The position numbers were made by a program, and so were the translations under genes. This document shows, in pieces, positions 1 through 11,364 of a DNA stretch of 64,000 nt. The stretch covers positions 1 through 64,000 of the forward strand of contig NZ_CP066339.1 in assembly GCF_016406125.1 (NCBI RefSeq), read 5' to 3'. Each line of letters begins with the position of its first letter. Position 1 is the stretch's first letter. The notes beneath the pieces were generated by a model, which saw nothing but the letters and a program-made list of their open reading frames with translations, did no database searches and was not told the origin of the DNA. The stretch is from Alicyclobacillus sp. SO9 (GTDB lineage: Bacteria; Bacillota; Bacilli; Alicyclobacillales; Alicyclobacillaceae).

Positions 1-1383
1 ATGAGTTTGGCTTTTAACTCAACCTATTTTGATGATCTTTGGGAGCAGGTGCTGCTAATAATGAACGAGCGCATGAGCGGCCCAAGCTTCAACACATGGT
101 TCGGAGGCAGCAAAATCATCAACTACGATACCGCCGCCAACGAAATAACCGTGTATATTCCCTCTTCCTTTTCTCGAAATTGGATTGTCAATCATTATAA
201 GGACTTTATATCCACCACAGTTACTGCTCTGACTGAACAGGAGTACTCTATTAAATATATATGTAGCAATGAAGACGAGCAGAAGTCTCCAGCCGAGGAA
301 ATCGTTGCTGATCATCAAGCCAGCGAAGACTCAACCAAGAGCCCTCAAACCGAATCCAGCCAGTTTAACCCTAAGTACACCTTTGATACGTTCGTTATCG
401 GCGCCAGTAATCGCTTTGCTCATGCAGCCAGTCTGGCAGTTGCTGAAAAACCCGCCCATTCTTATAATCCCCTCTTTTTGTACGGAGGAGTTGGCCTGGG
501 AAAGACACACTTGATGCATGCTATTGGGCAGTACGTACACCAATACTCCCCTGACTCCAAAGTTCTATATTTGTCCTCGGAGCGTTTTACCAACGAATTT
601 ATCACCGCCATTCGCGACAGCAGGACAGCAGATTTCCGAAACCGCTATCGCTCCATAGATATACTGCTCATTGACGACATTCAATTTTTGGCAGGGAAAG
701 AACAGACCCAAGAGGAATTTTTCCATACCTTTAACTCTCTACACGGAGAAGGAAAACAAATTGTAATCTCCAGCGACCGGCCGCCTAAGGATATTCCCAC
801 TCTTGAAGACCGTCTCCGATCGCGCTTCGAATGGGGGCTTATTACAGACATCCAGCCGCCGGATTTGGAGACTAGAATTGCCATTCTTCAAAGAAAGGCC
901 AAGTCAGACAGGTTAGTCATTCCGGAGGACGTGTTGAACTACATTGCCAATCAGGTCGATACGAACATTCGAGAACTCGAAGGTGCTCTGATTCGAGTCG
1001 TTGCCTACTCGTCTCTCGTCAACGAGGACCTGTCGGTGCAGTTAGCAGAGCAGGCCTTAAAAGACATCATTTCACCGGACAAACCAAGAGAAATCACGTA
1101 CTCACAAATTCAAAAAGTCATTGCCGATCACTTTGGTTTAAAAGTAGAAGAACTCAAGGCAAAAAAGCGCACAAAAAACGTGGCCTTTCCACGTCAAATT
1201 GCGATGTACTTGTGCCGGGAGCTGACAAACCTTTCACTGCCTAAGGTAGGAGAAGCATTTGGCGGACGCGATCACACCACAGTCTTACACGCGTGTGAAA
1301 AAGTGGCCCAGCAGATGAGTTCAGATCAACACACGGCCAACACAATAAATCGCCTGGCAGAGGCTATTAAGACCCTGTACTGA
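1..1383 (+). CDS. dnaA: Chromosomal replication initiator protein DnaA
   Basis: DnaA is the AAA+ initiator that binds 9-bp DnaA boxes at oriC, melts the origin and helps load the helicase. The 460-residue product has the usual four-domain layout: an N-terminal helicase/SirA-interaction domain (about 1-85), a variable linker (about 86-120), an AAA+ core and a C-terminal helix-turn-helix. Visible motifs are the Walker [10 protein letters not shown] (about 162-170), the Walker B LLIDDIQF and the DnaA-box-binding signature GRDHTTVLH near the C-terminus. The window begins exactly at the ATG, so its promoter and autoregulatory DnaA boxes lie outside. It is followed by an oriC-type spacer and dnaN, the conserved Bacillota order. 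Confidence 0.99.
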   Translation: MSLAFNSTYFDDLWEQVLLIMNERMSGPSFNTWFGGSKIINYDTAANEITVYIPSSFSRNWIVNHYKDFISTTVTALTEQEYSIKYICSNEDEQKSPAEEIVADHQASEDSTKSPQTESSQFNPKYTFDTFVIGASNRFAHAASLAVAEKPAHSYNPLFLYGGVGLGKTHLMHAIGQYVHQYSPDSKVLYLSSERFTNEFITAIRDSRTADFRNRYRSIDILLIDDIQFLAGKEQTQEEFFHTFNSLHGEGKQIVISSDRPPKDIPTLEDRLRSRFEWGLITDIQPPDLETRIAILQRKAKSDRLVIPEDVLNYIANQVDTNIRELEGALIRVVAYSSLVNEDLSVQLAEQALKDIISPDKPREITYSQIQKVIADHFGLKVEELKAKKRTKNVAFPRQIAMYLCRELTNLSLPKVGEAFGGRDHTTVLHACEKVAQQMSSDQHTANTINRLAEAIKTLY

Positions 1384-1471
1384 ATTATCCAAAGTACGGT
1401 TGATAATTATGTGGACTTACACACAGGATATACACAGTCCACAGGCAAGCTCCCATTAAACATTTTCGGAC

Positions 1472-1480
1472 TTATCCACA
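1472..1480 (+). promoter_or_regulatory. Consensus DnaA box TTATCCACA
   Basis: This is an exact match to the DnaA-box consensus. It is followed directly by TGTGAACAA (1481-1489), whose reverse complement TTGTTCACA is a two-mismatch box in the opposite orientation. The pair sits next to the DnaA-trio stretch, as in the B. subtilis unwinding region. Confidence 0.85.
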
Positions 1481-1489
1481 TGTGAACAA

Positions 1490-1507
1490 GTACTATTACT
1501 ATTACTG
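1490..1507 (+). other. DnaA-trio-like unwinding element
   Basis: Trinucleotide-phased TAC/TAT/TAC repeats follow the DnaA-box pair. On the complementary strand these read as repeated TAG/TAA trinucleotides, the DnaA-trio motif known to guide DnaA filament formation on single-stranded DNA. The identity is inferred from position and pattern. Confidence 0.7.
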
Positions 1508-1591
1508 CGTCTTTTAAAGATCTTTAACATAAGAATATATGCACTGAATGAACACTTTAGAACTCGTATCTGGAAGGAGACGACAATCGTC

Positions 1592-2725
1592 ATGAAATTC
1601 ACTATTCATCAAAATGCACTTCTTCAACTTATTCAAACTTCCTCAAAGGCAGTAGCAGTACGAAGCACAAAACAAGTACTTATGGGAATCCTCCTTGAAG
1701 CAGAAGGAGATACGCTAACTGCGACAGCCTATGACCTTGAACTCGGAATCCAGAGTGCTATTCGTGCTGATGAGGAAAATAGATTTTATACCGAACAGTC
1801 TGGTGCCATCGTTCTTCCTGCCAGGTACCTGTTGGACGTCGTCAAGAAACTTCCTTCAGACATTGTTTCTTTTGACATTCACAACAACTACACTACAGAC
1901 ATTCAATGCGGACAGGTTGAGTTTCACCTGCATGGAATCGATGCAACTGAATTTCCAAAACTGCCTAGTTTCCACAATGTTGAAGCCATAGAACTCTCAA
2001 CAGAAGCTCTCCAATCTTTGATTCGATCAACCTCTTTTGCAACGTCCACATCCGAAGTCAGACCCATTCTGACAGGAATTCACCTTCAGTTCGGCAAGGA
2101 TGCACTGACGTTTACGGCAACAGATGGATTACGTTTAGCGACAAAATCAGTCCCCTTTTCCGGGACATCAGAAGAAGACGAAGAAAGAGAAGCCATTCTT
2201 CCGGCAAAATCACTAAATGAACTTCTGAAAGTTCTCTCCGATCTTACGGAGACTGTTTCCATTCAGTTCACAAACAGCCACAGCCTCTTTTCAATTGGGA
2301 ACACCTTGTTTTACACTCGTCTCATTGAGGGAACGTACCCGGATACAACGCGCATTATACCTACAACACAGAAAACCGAAATTATCGTATCTAACAACGA
2401 CTTTATGAACGCTATCGATCGCGCTGCATTAATTGCAAGGGACCGGGACAACCATATGATCCGAATGGAGCTCACGAACCAAAACCTAACAGTTTCATCA
2501 AGTTCTCCTGAAATTGGCAATGTATCGGAATCTATGTCTGTTTTAAATCAAATTGGCGATGATGTATTTATTGCCTTTAACGCGAAGTACGTTTTAGATG
2601 CTTTGAAAGCCTTGGGCAATGAAGAAATATCCATATACTTTAACGGCTCCAATCAACCGTTTGTTCTTCGTAAACACGGTCAAGAAGATACACTTCAATT
2701 GATTTCTCCAGTACTTATGAGATAA
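1592..2725 (+). CDS. dnaN: DNA polymerase III beta sliding clamp
   Basis: DnaN forms the dimeric ring clamp that tethers the replicative polymerase to DNA and is a docking platform for repair proteins. The 377-residue length is normal, and the sequence shows the three repeated clamp domains (for example the ATAYDLELGIQ and TATDGLRLA segments, and the C-terminal end ISPVLMR typical of beta clamps). The ATG is preceded by a strong GGAAGGAGA ribosome-binding site at 1571-1579. It is the first gene after the dnaA-dnaN origin spacer and probably heads an operon with rlbA and recF, which follow within 12 bases or fewer. Confidence 0.98.
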   Translation: MKFTIHQNALLQLIQTSSKAVAVRSTKQVLMGILLEAEGDTLTATAYDLELGIQSAIRADEENRFYTEQSGAIVLPARYLLDVVKKLPSDIVSFDIHNNYTTDIQCGQVEFHLHGIDATEFPKLPSFHNVEAIELSTEALQSLIRSTSFATSTSEVRPILTGIHLQFGKDALTFTATDGLRLATKSVPFSGTSEEDEEREAILPAKSLNELLKVLSDLTETVSIQFTNSHSLFSIGNTLFYTRLIEGTYPDTTRIIPTTQKTEIIVSNNDFMNAIDRAALIARDRDNHMIRMELTNQNLTVSSSSPEIGNVSESMSVLNQIGDDVFIAFNAKYVLDALKALGNEEISIYFNGSNQPFVLRKHGQEDTLQLISPVLMR

Positions 2726-2737
2726 CGAGGTGAAGTT

Positions 2738-2947
2738 TTGGAATTGGTGATTGAAGGAGACTACATTACCTTAGCCCAGTTTCTGAAGTTGACAGATGTC
2801 ATCTCCAGCGGCGGACAAGCAAAGTTCTTTTTGCAGGAAGAGAATGTGTATGTTAATGGCATTGTCGACAAGAGACGCGGACGCAAGCTGTATCCGGGAG
2901 ACGAGATTCAATACGGTGAACAAGTTTATGTCATCAGGGCGGAATAG
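2738..2947 (+). CDS. rlbA: S4-domain RNA-binding protein YaaA/RlbA
   Basis: This is a small 69-residue protein made almost entirely of one S4 RNA-binding domain: FLKLTDVISSGGQAKFFLQ, then VNG, RRGRKLYPGD. In Bacillus the homologue YaaA/RlbA is linked to 50S ribosome assembly and always sits between dnaN and recF. The start is a TTG with the ribosome-binding sequence GAGGTGAAG just upstream. It begins 12 bases after dnaN and ends 5 bases before recF, so it is translated as part of the same operon. Confidence 0.93.
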   Translation: MELVIEGDYITLAQFLKLTDVISSGGQAKFFLQEENVYVNGIVDKRRGRKLYPGDEIQYGEQVYVIRAE

Positions 2948-2952
2948 TTTAT

Positions 2953-4068
2953 ATGCATATTACAGCGATTCGTCTTCATCACTTTCGCAATTACACAGAT
3001 GAGTCACTTGAATTAAATCCGCATGTCAATATTTTGTTAGGAGACAATGCTCAGGGGAAAACTAATGTTCTCGAAGCCATCTATTTGCTGGCTGTGGGAA
3101 AATCTCACCGTACAGCGAAAGACCAAGATCTGATACACTGGGGAGAACAGTATTCATCCGTCGAGGCTGCAATTGAGCGCCGCGGTCGCAAGCAGACGAT
3201 GGCCGTTCACTTGGGTAACAAGGGCAAGCGGGCACTGTTAAACGGGATTACGCAAACAAAAATGACCGATTTCGTCGGTCATTTTCAGGTTGTTTTGTTT
3301 GCTCCAGAAGACTTGTACCTAGTCAAAGGGGGCCCCGCACAGCGTCGACGCTTTATCGATATGGAACTGGGCCAAATCCAAGTGAAATACCTGTATCACT
3401 TAAGTCAGTATCATCGAGTTCTACAGCAACGCAATTCTATGCTAAAGCTTCCAAATCCAGATTTGGAACTTGTTGATGTTCTCAATACACAACTGGCTGA
3501 ACATGGTGCGCAAGTCATGTACAGACGTCGTGCATTTGTTACCGATTTAGGAGAATTTGCACAAGGGGTATACCATTCCATATCTTCAGGAAAAGAGGCT
3601 TTTTCTCTGTCCTACAGCTGCTCAGTACCAGGCGTTCGATGGGAAGTCTCACAGTCCGTTGAAGAGTTGGAAGCCTTATTTAATCAGGCTTTGATTGATA
3701 AACAGAGTACCGATCTGAACCAAGGATATACAGGCATTGGTCCCCACCGCGACGATCTCGTTTTCAAACTAGACAATCAACCGGTTCAGTCATTTGCCAG
3801 TCAGGGTCAACAGAGGACGATTGCTCTGTCGCTTCGATTGGCAGAAATTGATTTCATCCACAGGGAAGTACAAGAGTACCCGGTATTGCTGTTGGACGAC
3901 GTTCTTTCCGAACTTGATGACGAAAGACAGAGAAATCTCGTTTTATCTATGCGGGAAAAAGTGCAAACTATAATTACGACCACCAGTCTATATCATCTTC
4001 AAAGTCAGTTGGATAACGATGCACACCTGTTAAGGGTACGTTCTGGTATAATAGAAACTGAGGGGTAG
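2953..4068 (+). CDS. recF: DNA repair and recombination protein RecF
   Basis: RecF is an SMC-like ATPase that binds single-strand/double-strand junctions and helps RecO/RecR load RecA at gaps. The 371-residue protein shows Walker A GDNAQGKTN (about 31-39), the RecF signature region QGQQRTIALSLRLAE and Walker B PVLLLDDVLSELD near the C-terminus. Length and order are normal. The gene is tightly packed between rlbA and remB, which indicates one transcript with dnaN. Confidence 0.98.
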   Translation: MHITAIRLHHFRNYTDESLELNPHVNILLGDNAQGKTNVLEAIYLLAVGKSHRTAKDQDLIHWGEQYSSVEAAIERRGRKQTMAVHLGNKGKRALLNGITQTKMTDFVGHFQVVLFAPEDLYLVKGGPAQRRRFIDMELGQIQVKYLYHLSQYHRVLQQRNSMLKLPNPDLELVDVLNTQLAEHGAQVMYRRRAFVTDLGEFAQGVYHSISSGKEAFSLSYSCSVPGVRWEVSQSVEELEALFNQALIDKQSTDLNQGYTGIGPHRDDLVFKLDNQPVQSFASQGQQRTIALSLRLAEIDFIHREVQEYPVLLLDDVLSELDDERQRNLVLSMREKVQTIITTTSLYHLQSQLDNDAHLLRVRSGIIETEG

Positions 4069-4077
4069 GTGTCTTTC

Positions 4078-4353
4078 GTGTTTATACATATTGGCGGAGA
4101 TACGATGGTTCGGTTAGAAGATATCATCGGCATTTTTGATTTGTCGGCGAAAGACAGCCCTGATACAAACAGTTACTTGGAATTAGCGAAGAGGGCCAAT
4201 TCAGCGAAGATCATCGACGTTGGTGAACTGAAGTCCTTTGTCGTTACAAATAAGGCCTTATATTACTCCCCAATTTCTTCCCTGACGCTTAGAAAACGGG
4301 CGGCAATACTGGAACGGGGGCCGGGAGGTTCAACAACGTTTCAACAGCCTTAA
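4078..4353 (+). CDS. remB: Extracellular matrix regulatory protein RemB (YaaB)
   Basis: RemB (DUF370-type) is a small DNA-binding regulator related to RemA, which activates biofilm-matrix genes in Bacillus. The N-terminal sequence FIHIGGD followed by VRLEDIIGIFDL matches the family, as does the C-terminal YYSPISSLTLRKRA. I chose the GTG at 4078 because family members begin at this point and AGGTG lies at the right spacing. A GTG at 4069, directly after the recF stop, would add three residues. The 91-residue product is slightly longer than the B. subtilis protein. It lies between recF and gyrB as in Bacillus. Confidence 0.88.
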   Translation: MFIHIGGDTMVRLEDIIGIFDLSAKDSPDTNSYLELAKRANSAKIIDVGELKSFVVTNKALYYSPISSLTLRKRAAILERGPGGSTTFQQP

Positions 4354-4401
4354 TTACCTCATTTCTGTTGACAGTTTTTCTAAACTGAAGGTTATTTATG
4401 A

Positions 4402-6336
<1,935 letters not shown>

Positions 6337-6397
6337 ATAATTCAAATTGGAATTTATACAGATTGACTAGAACATTATCCAACGGGAGTGACAAGGT

Positions 6398-9061
6398 TTG
6401 TCAGACGAATTTGAAAGCAGAGTTTTACCTATCGATCTCGGACAGGAACTGAGAAACTCGTTCTTGGATTATGCAATGAGTGTCATTGTGAGCCGGGCAA
6501 TTCCTGATGTCCGAGATGGACTCAAGCCTGTACATCGAAGAATTCTGTATGCAATGTATGAAGTAGGAATGACACCTGACAAGCCTCATAAGAAGTCAGC
6601 TCGGGTTGTCGGGGACGTATTGGCAAAATATCATCCTCATGGGGACAGTGCCGTTTATGACGCATTAGTTCGCTTGGCACAAACGTTTTCAACCAGATAT
6701 CTCTTAGTTGACGGTCACGGGAACTTTGGGTCTGTCGACGGAGATTCAGCGGCGGCTATGCGGTACACTGAAGCTCGCATGTCATCGATTACTATGGAAA
6801 TGCTGCGGGATATTAACAAGGAAACGGTAGATTTCGGACCAAACTACGACGAGAATGAAAATGAGCCGCTGGTGCTGCCATCTAGGTTTCCGAACCTGCT
6901 CGTTAACGGATCGTCAGGAATTGCAGTGGGAATGGCAACCAACATTCCACCCCACAACTTGACGGAAGTTATTGATGGTGTTGTGGCTATGATTGACAAC
7001 CCTGAAATCACGATGGACGAACTCATGGCAATTATTACAGGTCCGGACTTTCCCACAGCAGGAATTATCCTCGGTCGTGCCGGTATTCGTAACGCGTACA
7101 GAACCGGGAGAGGTTCTGTAACGATTCGGGCAAGAACGGAATTTGAAGAGATGCAAGGGGGAAAGACCAGAATTGTGGTCAATGAAATTCCCTATCAGCA
7201 GAACAAAGCTCGCCTCATTGAAAAAATTGCGGAGTTAACCCGCGATAAGAAGATAGACGGCATTACTGACCTTCGAGACGAGTCCGATCGCGACGGTATG
7301 CGCATCGTCATCGAACTTCGCCGAGATGTAAGACCTCAGGTAGTCTTAAATAATCTGTATAAGCACACGGGTCTGCAAAGCAGTTTTGGCATTATCATGC
7401 TGTCTCTCGTGGATGGACAACCAAAAGTGCTGAACCTGAGAGACATGATTTATTTTTACCTGCAACATCAGAGAGATGTAGTCCGCAGGCGGACACAGTT
7501 TGATCTCAACAAGGCTGAAGCCCGCGCTCATATTCTCGAAGGATTGCGGATTGCGCTCGATTACCTGGACGAAGTGATTGCTTTGATTCGAGGGTCGCAA
7601 ACCACCGAAGAGGCTCGGGAAGGTTTAATCAACCGATTTGGATTGAGTCACGAGCAAGCTCAGGCAATCTTGGATATGCGATTGCAGCGCCTGACAGGAT
7701 TGGAACGAGAAAAGATTGAAAATGAGTACAACGAACTGCTCGAGCTCATTAAACGTTTGCGAGAGATCCTGGCAGACGAACAACTGCTTCTCGGCGTGAT
7801 TAGAAGGGAAATTCTTGAAATTCGAGATAAGTTCGGTGATGCACGACGAACTGAAATTATCGCTTCCGAAGGAGATATTGCCGACGAAGACCTGATTCCG
7901 GTTCAGGACGTGGCCATCACACTCACCCATGCAGGCTACATTAAGCGAATTCCGCTGTCTGCGTACCATACGCAAAAGCGCGGAGGCCGCGGTATATCCA
8001 TGATGGGAACCCGCGAAGAAGACTTTGTGGAACACATGTTCATTACATCCTCTCACCACCATTTGCTCTTCTTTACAAACAGGGGCCGAGTGTACAGTGT
8101 GAAAGGATATGAGGTGCCTGAATACAGTCGACAGGCCAAAGGGATCCCAATTATTAATTTGCTTCAAATTGAGCCTGGAGAGCAGATTTCAACCGTCATT
8201 CCCGTTAGCACATTGAATGCAGAAGAAGTGTCAAATCAGTTTCTGTTCTTTGCTACGCGTCAGGGTGTAGTAAAGAAAACAGCTCTCGCAGACTACAGCA
8301 ATTTACGAAAGACAGGTCTCATCGGTATCAATCTCCGAGAAGAAGATGAACTGATTTCTGTTCGCCTCACTGACGGCGAGCAAGATATTATCATGGCAAC
8401 GTATAAAGGCATGTCGATTCGCTTCTCGGAAAAGAATGTTCGTCGCATGGGTCGTGCAGCAACAGGAGTCAAAGGTATACAACTTTCTGCCGAAGACAAG
8501 GTCATTGGTATGGATGTTGTTCAAAACGGAGAAAACGTGTTGGTGGTTACTACCCGCGGATACGGCAAGAAAACTCCTATTATCGACTACCGGTCCCAGA
8601 CCCGCGGCGGTAAGGGTATCAAGACGTTAAATTGTACAGAGAAAAACGGCTTCATTGTTGGACTCAACATTGTGGACGATGAAGATGATCTGATGATCAT
8701 AACCAATGCAGGAATCACCATTCGAATTCATGTAAAAGATATCTCCAAGCAAGGGCGCTTCACACGCGGCGTAAAACTCATCAATGTACCTGAAGGCGAA
8801 GAAGTCGCAACCGTTGCACGTGTCATTCCAGGGGACGAGGATGAAGAAGGCGCTGAGAATATCACAGACGTCATTGAGGTCGATGATGTCGTTGAAGTTC
8901 TTGAAGGTGTCGAGCTTGAAGATGCTGAAGACATGGACGGGTCTGAGGACATGGACGATGCTGAAGAAGCGGATGTTGTTGAGGACGAGCTTGAAGACGA
9001 TGGAAGCGATGAAGAAGCGGAGGATGCTTCTGAAGAAACGGACAATGCTGAGGACGAGTAA
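6398..9061 (+). CDS. gyrA: DNA gyrase subunit A with long acidic tail
   Basis: GyrA carries the DNA-cleaving tyrosine and the C-terminal beta-pinwheel that wraps DNA. The 887-residue product has the quinolone-resistance region ([11 protein letters not shown]), the catalytic Tyr in [11 protein letters not shown] (about 124) and a canonical GyrA-box QKRGGRG. The start is TTG 6398 with GGGAGTG upstream. The last 77 or so residues (from about 811) are almost pure Asp/Glu with scattered Ala, Val and Ser. That is far longer than the short acidic tail of most Bacillota GyrA proteins and accounts for the unusual total length. Acidic tails regulate DNA wrapping in some gyrases. Confidence 0.98.
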   Translation: MSDEFESRVLPIDLGQELRNSFLDYAMSVIVSRAIPDVRDGLKPVHRRILYAMYEVGMTPDKPHKKSARVVGDVLAKYHPHGDSAVYDALVRLAQTFSTRYLLVDGHGNFGSVDGDSAAAMRYTEARMSSITMEMLRDINKETVDFGPNYDENENEPLVLPSRFPNLLVNGSSGIAVGMATNIPPHNLTEVIDGVVAMIDNPEITMDELMAIITGPDFPTAGIILGRAGIRNAYRTGRGSVTIRARTEFEEMQGGKTRIVVNEIPYQQNKARLIEKIAELTRDKKIDGITDLRDESDRDGMRIVIELRRDVRPQVVLNNLYKHTGLQSSFGIIMLSLVDGQPKVLNLRDMIYFYLQHQRDVVRRRTQFDLNKAEARAHILEGLRIALDYLDEVIALIRGSQTTEEAREGLINRFGLSHEQAQAILDMRLQRLTGLEREKIENEYNELLELIKRLREILADEQLLLGVIRREILEIRDKFGDARRTEIIASEGDIADEDLIPVQDVAITLTHAGYIKRIPLSAYHTQKRGGRGISMMGTREEDFVEHMFITSSHHHLLFFTNRGRVYSVKGYEVPEYSRQAKGIPIINLLQIEPGEQISTVIPVSTLNAEEVSNQFLFFATRQGVVKKTALADYSNLRKTGLIGINLREEDELISVRLTDGEQDIIMATYKGMSIRFSEKNVRRMGRAATGVKGIQLSAEDKVIGMDVVQNGENVLVVTTRGYGKKTPIIDYRSQTRGGKGIKTLNCTEKNGFIVGLNIVDDEDDLMIITNAGITIRIHVKDISKQGRFTRGVKLINVPEGEEVATVARVIPGDEDEEGAENITDVIEVDDVVEVLEGVELEDAEDMDGSEDMDDAEEADVVEDELEDDGSDEEAEDASEETDNAEDE

Positions 9062-9283
9062 GAGGGTTAAAGCAAGTAAGAGGGTTATAGTAAGTAAAAG
9101 TTTCCCAATGTAGATCTAAGCTCGAATTAGGAAAGTGAGTCTAATACTGATTTGAGCTCTCCATAAGAAACATGTAGAGGTCTTTACGCGTTAAAACGGC
9201 TTCAATACTGAGGGGAGAAACAGTAGATGGAGCCGAACGACCAGAGAGCTTGATGACAACATGACAACAGTGTAAAGATAAAT

Positions 9284-9313
9284 GCGGCCGGCGACGTAAC
9301 AGCGCTCGGCCGC
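9284..9313 (+). terminator. GC-rich hairpin downstream of gyrA
   Basis: The arms GCGGCCGGCG and CGC-T-CGGCCGC form a stem of about 10 bp with one bulge and a short loop, followed by the weak T-tract TATTTCT. It lies 220 bases after gyrA and could end the gyrBA transcript. The U-tract is poor. Confidence 0.45.
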
Positions 9314-9358
9314 TATTTCTATTGGAGATTGGCAAACGATGAGCCCATCAGCCTCGTA

Positions 9359-9418
9359 GTTAAACGTGTGGTTAAACGTGCGATTGAAAGTGCGATTGAA
9401 AGTGCGATTGAAGGCGCT
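9359..9418 (+). repeat. 12-bp tandem repeat, five units
   Basis: The units are GTTAAACGTGTG, GTTAAACGTGCG, ATTGAAAGTGCG, ATTGAAAGTGCG and ATTGAAGGCGCT in perfect 12-bp phase. They lie in the 541-bp spacer between gyrA and the universal stress gene, which otherwise shows only the hairpin at 9284-9313 and no convincing gene. Confidence 0.8.
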
Positions 9419-9602
9419 ATTTAAGAGTGATGGACTTGTAGTAAGACTTGTGGTTAAAATGGACTGTCAAATCTTCAAAAATCGGTACATACGAACTAGT
9501 ATATACTGAACTTTCGGTAATTTGATAAAATAGTAATAATTAAAGTAGAGACACCCGTTCAATCAGTCCCGCATCATATCTATGTTGCCAGGAGGGCTTG
9601 AT

Positions 9603-10034
9603 ATGAAGAAAATTTTGTTCGCCGCGGATGGTTCGGACTCGGCTCTACATGCAGCAAAGTTAGCCAATGAATTTCTTGAAGTTTGGCCTGACGCAACCGT
9701 TGACGTTTTCTATGTAACGCAGATGTTCACGTCCGCCCATGGGGTCAACGTGTCGGCTGAATTTGCTAAAGACCTTGCCAAGGAAGTCAAAGAACACTCG
9801 ATGGCACCATCTGAAAAGAACCAACATCGCGTTCGATTTCGGCATGAAAGAAGTGTAACATCTCCTGCTATTGTACTGGCCCAGGTGGCAAAAGACGAAG
9901 GATTTGATTTGATTGTTTGTGGCAGCCATGGTCGCAATGCCGTGAACCGCTTCTTTCTTGGCAGTGTCAGTCACGGACTCGTCCACCATGCGGAAGTACC
10001 GGTTCTTGTGGCGAGAGAACGGACTGAGGACTAA
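9603..10034 (+). CDS. Universal stress protein (UspA family)
   Basis: This is a 143-residue single-domain UspA-type protein of the ATP-binding class. It opens with KKILFAADGSDSALHAAKLA and ends with the nucleotide-binding pattern G-S-H-G-x9-G-S (GSHGRN ... LGSVSHGLV), followed by AEVPVLVAR. Such proteins accumulate under starvation and stress; the precise role here is unknown. The ATG at 9603 follows GGAGGG at 9591-9596. An upstream in-frame ATG at 9582 would place that ribosome-binding site inside the gene and is less likely. It stands alone between gyrA and the rRNA operon, a position that is not part of the standard Bacillus order. Confidence 0.93.
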   Translation: MKKILFAADGSDSALHAAKLANEFLEVWPDATVDVFYVTQMFTSAHGVNVSAEFAKDLAKEVKEHSMAPSEKNQHRVRFRHERSVTSPAIVLAQVAKDEGFDLIVCGSHGRNAVNRFFLGSVSHGLVHHAEVPVLVARERTED

Positions 10035-10071
10035 CACTACGTTCTGTCGATAACGTGTGTTGACGACGATT

Positions 10072-10121
10072 TTCAGTGATCTGAAGTTCAGTGACTTGAA
10101 GTTCAGAAACTTGAAGTTCAG
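10072..10121 (+). repeat. 15-bp tandem repeat of TTCAG-N4-CTGAA palindromes
   Basis: Three full 15-bp units start at 10072, 10087 and 10102, followed by a 5-bp remnant. Each unit is TTCAG(T/A)(G/A)A(T/C)(C/T)TGAAG, and the first contains a perfect TTCAG/CTGAA inverted repeat. It starts 38 bases after the universal stress gene. Confidence 0.75.
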
Positions 10122-10614
10122 ACATCAGTAACTATCGTTCAAATTTCCGATACAACTCCCATACATTGAGAAATGGTATGCTGTCAGTTCACACTCAAGA
10201 GATGACGGTGTATCATTTCTTGTTGTATTGCTTATTTTTTATTTGTGGCAACCGAGTCAATGGTACAGGGGATATGGAAATGCTCGCCGGTTTCTCATGT
10301 TTCGGCGGACTCTCGGCTTTCAGTCTAGAAATGCGCTATTGCAGGACAAGATGTGGACTTGTCACACAAGAATTGATAATATCGTTGTTGAATAAGGGTA
10401 TCGGAAATTCGTTTTGTGAAGATAATGTGATGAAGAAACTAAATGCAAACCATGACTCGCTAGAAGGCTGAAAGCTATGCCTCTAACGAATATCTCTAAT
10501 GCATATTTAATATGCACCCAGCATGAAACTGCGAGACTCACGCGGGCAACGGCTTGAAGACGGTATTTGAAGATAGATTTCTGCTTTTTAAGTGTAATGC
10601 AAGGTGGTGGAATC
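10122..10614. other. Spacer without recognised gene
   Basis: An open frame of about 100 codons starting at a TTG near 10166 has no ribosome-binding site and no family resemblance. I see no RNA gene or mobile element here. Confidence 0.5.
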
Positions 10615-10722
10615 GTGAGTAATTTTGAGGAATTGGGAATCATTCAAGGTGGCTTGTTTCTTGGTTTCTTTGTATTTGTTGCACTGTTAATGTTTTTTTT
10701 CAATGCAGTCTTAAAGAAATGA
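10615..10722 (+). CDS. Predicted 35-residue single-pass membrane peptide
   Basis: The GTG-started frame encodes 35 residues. A short polar start (SNFEELGII) is followed by a strongly hydrophobic stretch (GGLFLGFFVFVALLMFFFNA) and a basic end (VLKK). A good ribosome-binding site AAGGTGGTGG lies at 10601-10610. The layout of one transmembrane helix with a positive tail is typical of real small membrane proteins that gene finders miss. The function is unknown. A similar 39-residue gene lies upstream of pdxS at 22483-22602. Confidence 0.6.
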   Translation: MSNFEELGIIQGGLFLGFFVFVALLMFFFNAVLKK

Positions 10723-11140
10723 CAAGTATCTCGTATCACAGATGAAGTCGGGTAGATGAAAGGTGGAGCAATTACTTCCGAGATCGCGGGGATCATTCGG
10801 AATCGGGCAGATGATATCCGTGCTAACCTCATTCCCCCGACGTCTCGCTTTTGATGGTCCGACGAATACTCAGAGTGCCACATCTCTGGAAATTCAACCA
10901 GAATATCGAGTTGGATGAATCGTCCAGTTATTAAGTAATGAAAATTCGCCTAATCATCCCTACTCTCTCATCCCTGGCTCATCCAGTTGCTAATGCCAGC
11001 GCAAGCATATTGACCTCATGCACTTGTGTTATTGATGCACCACTTTCTACCCCTATTTCAAAACGAGTGAGCGCACAAACTCACCTTAATAACATACTTA
11101 CCCTAATGATCTCTGCAGTATAATGAACCACTGAGTCCGT
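10723..11140. other. Spacer without recognised gene
   Basis: This is AT-rich sequence upstream of the rRNA operon. A frame of 61 codons at 10938-11123 lacks a ribosome-binding site and looks non-coding. I see no recognised structure. Confidence 0.4.
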
Positions 11141-11278
11141 GTGATTAGCCGACCCTCCCAGAATCCGGAACGGTACACGCTGCTGGAAATCGTCAATTTC
11201 ATAGAAGCCGCAATTCGACAGTTATACAACCGCCATTACAGCAAAGATAACCCTGATATACTAAACATATACATATGA
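11141..11278 (+). CDS. Doubtful 45-residue frame, possibly a gene remnant
   Basis: A GTG-started frame reads through the protein-like segment ERYTLLEIVNFIEAAIRQLY, with residue use typical of a helical cytoplasmic protein, and ends at a TGA. It has no ribosome-binding site and no recognised family. It may be the tail of a decayed gene or chance. Confidence 0.25.
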   Translation: MISRPSQNPERYTLLEIVNFIEAAIRQLYNRHYSKDNPDILNIYI

Positions 11279-11334
11279 ATTATAGTTCTGTCAAAGATTG
11301 CACGGCTTTTCTTATACAAATGAAGTTTCGTGGG

Positions 11335-11364
11335 TTGACATTACCAACTCTGCGATGCTATACT
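11335..11364 (+). promoter_or_regulatory. rRNA operon promoter
   Basis: TTGACA (11335-11340) and TATACT (11359-11364) are separated by 18 bp, about 180 bases before the 16S gene. This is a near-consensus vegetative promoter. An unstable-RNA leader follows, including the rrn-like GTTCCTTGAAAACTAAACAC segment around 11443-11462. Confidence 0.85.

Larger units (their letters stand above)
1384..1591. other. oriC: oriC region between dnaA and dnaN
   Basis: This 208-bp AT-rich spacer carries one perfect consensus DnaA box TTATCCACA at 1472-1480. It also has a degenerate TTATCCAAA at 1385-1393 and several weaker TGTGGAC or ACAC-rich sites around 1410-1445. A TACTATTACTATTACT run at 1491-1506 follows the perfect box. 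In Bacillus the same spacer (incC) holds the basal unwinding system. A bipartite origin with more boxes upstream of dnaA would lie outside the window. Confidence 0.85.

Noticed and set aside
8728-9045. Minus-strand Ser-rich frame of 105 codons
   Set aside because: It is the antisense of the GyrA acidic tail: GAA/GAC codons read backwards as Ser and Thr codons.
10166-10471. Possible 101-residue protein in the spacer before the rRNA operon
   Set aside because: It has a TTG start without a ribosome-binding site, no domain and unremarkable composition.
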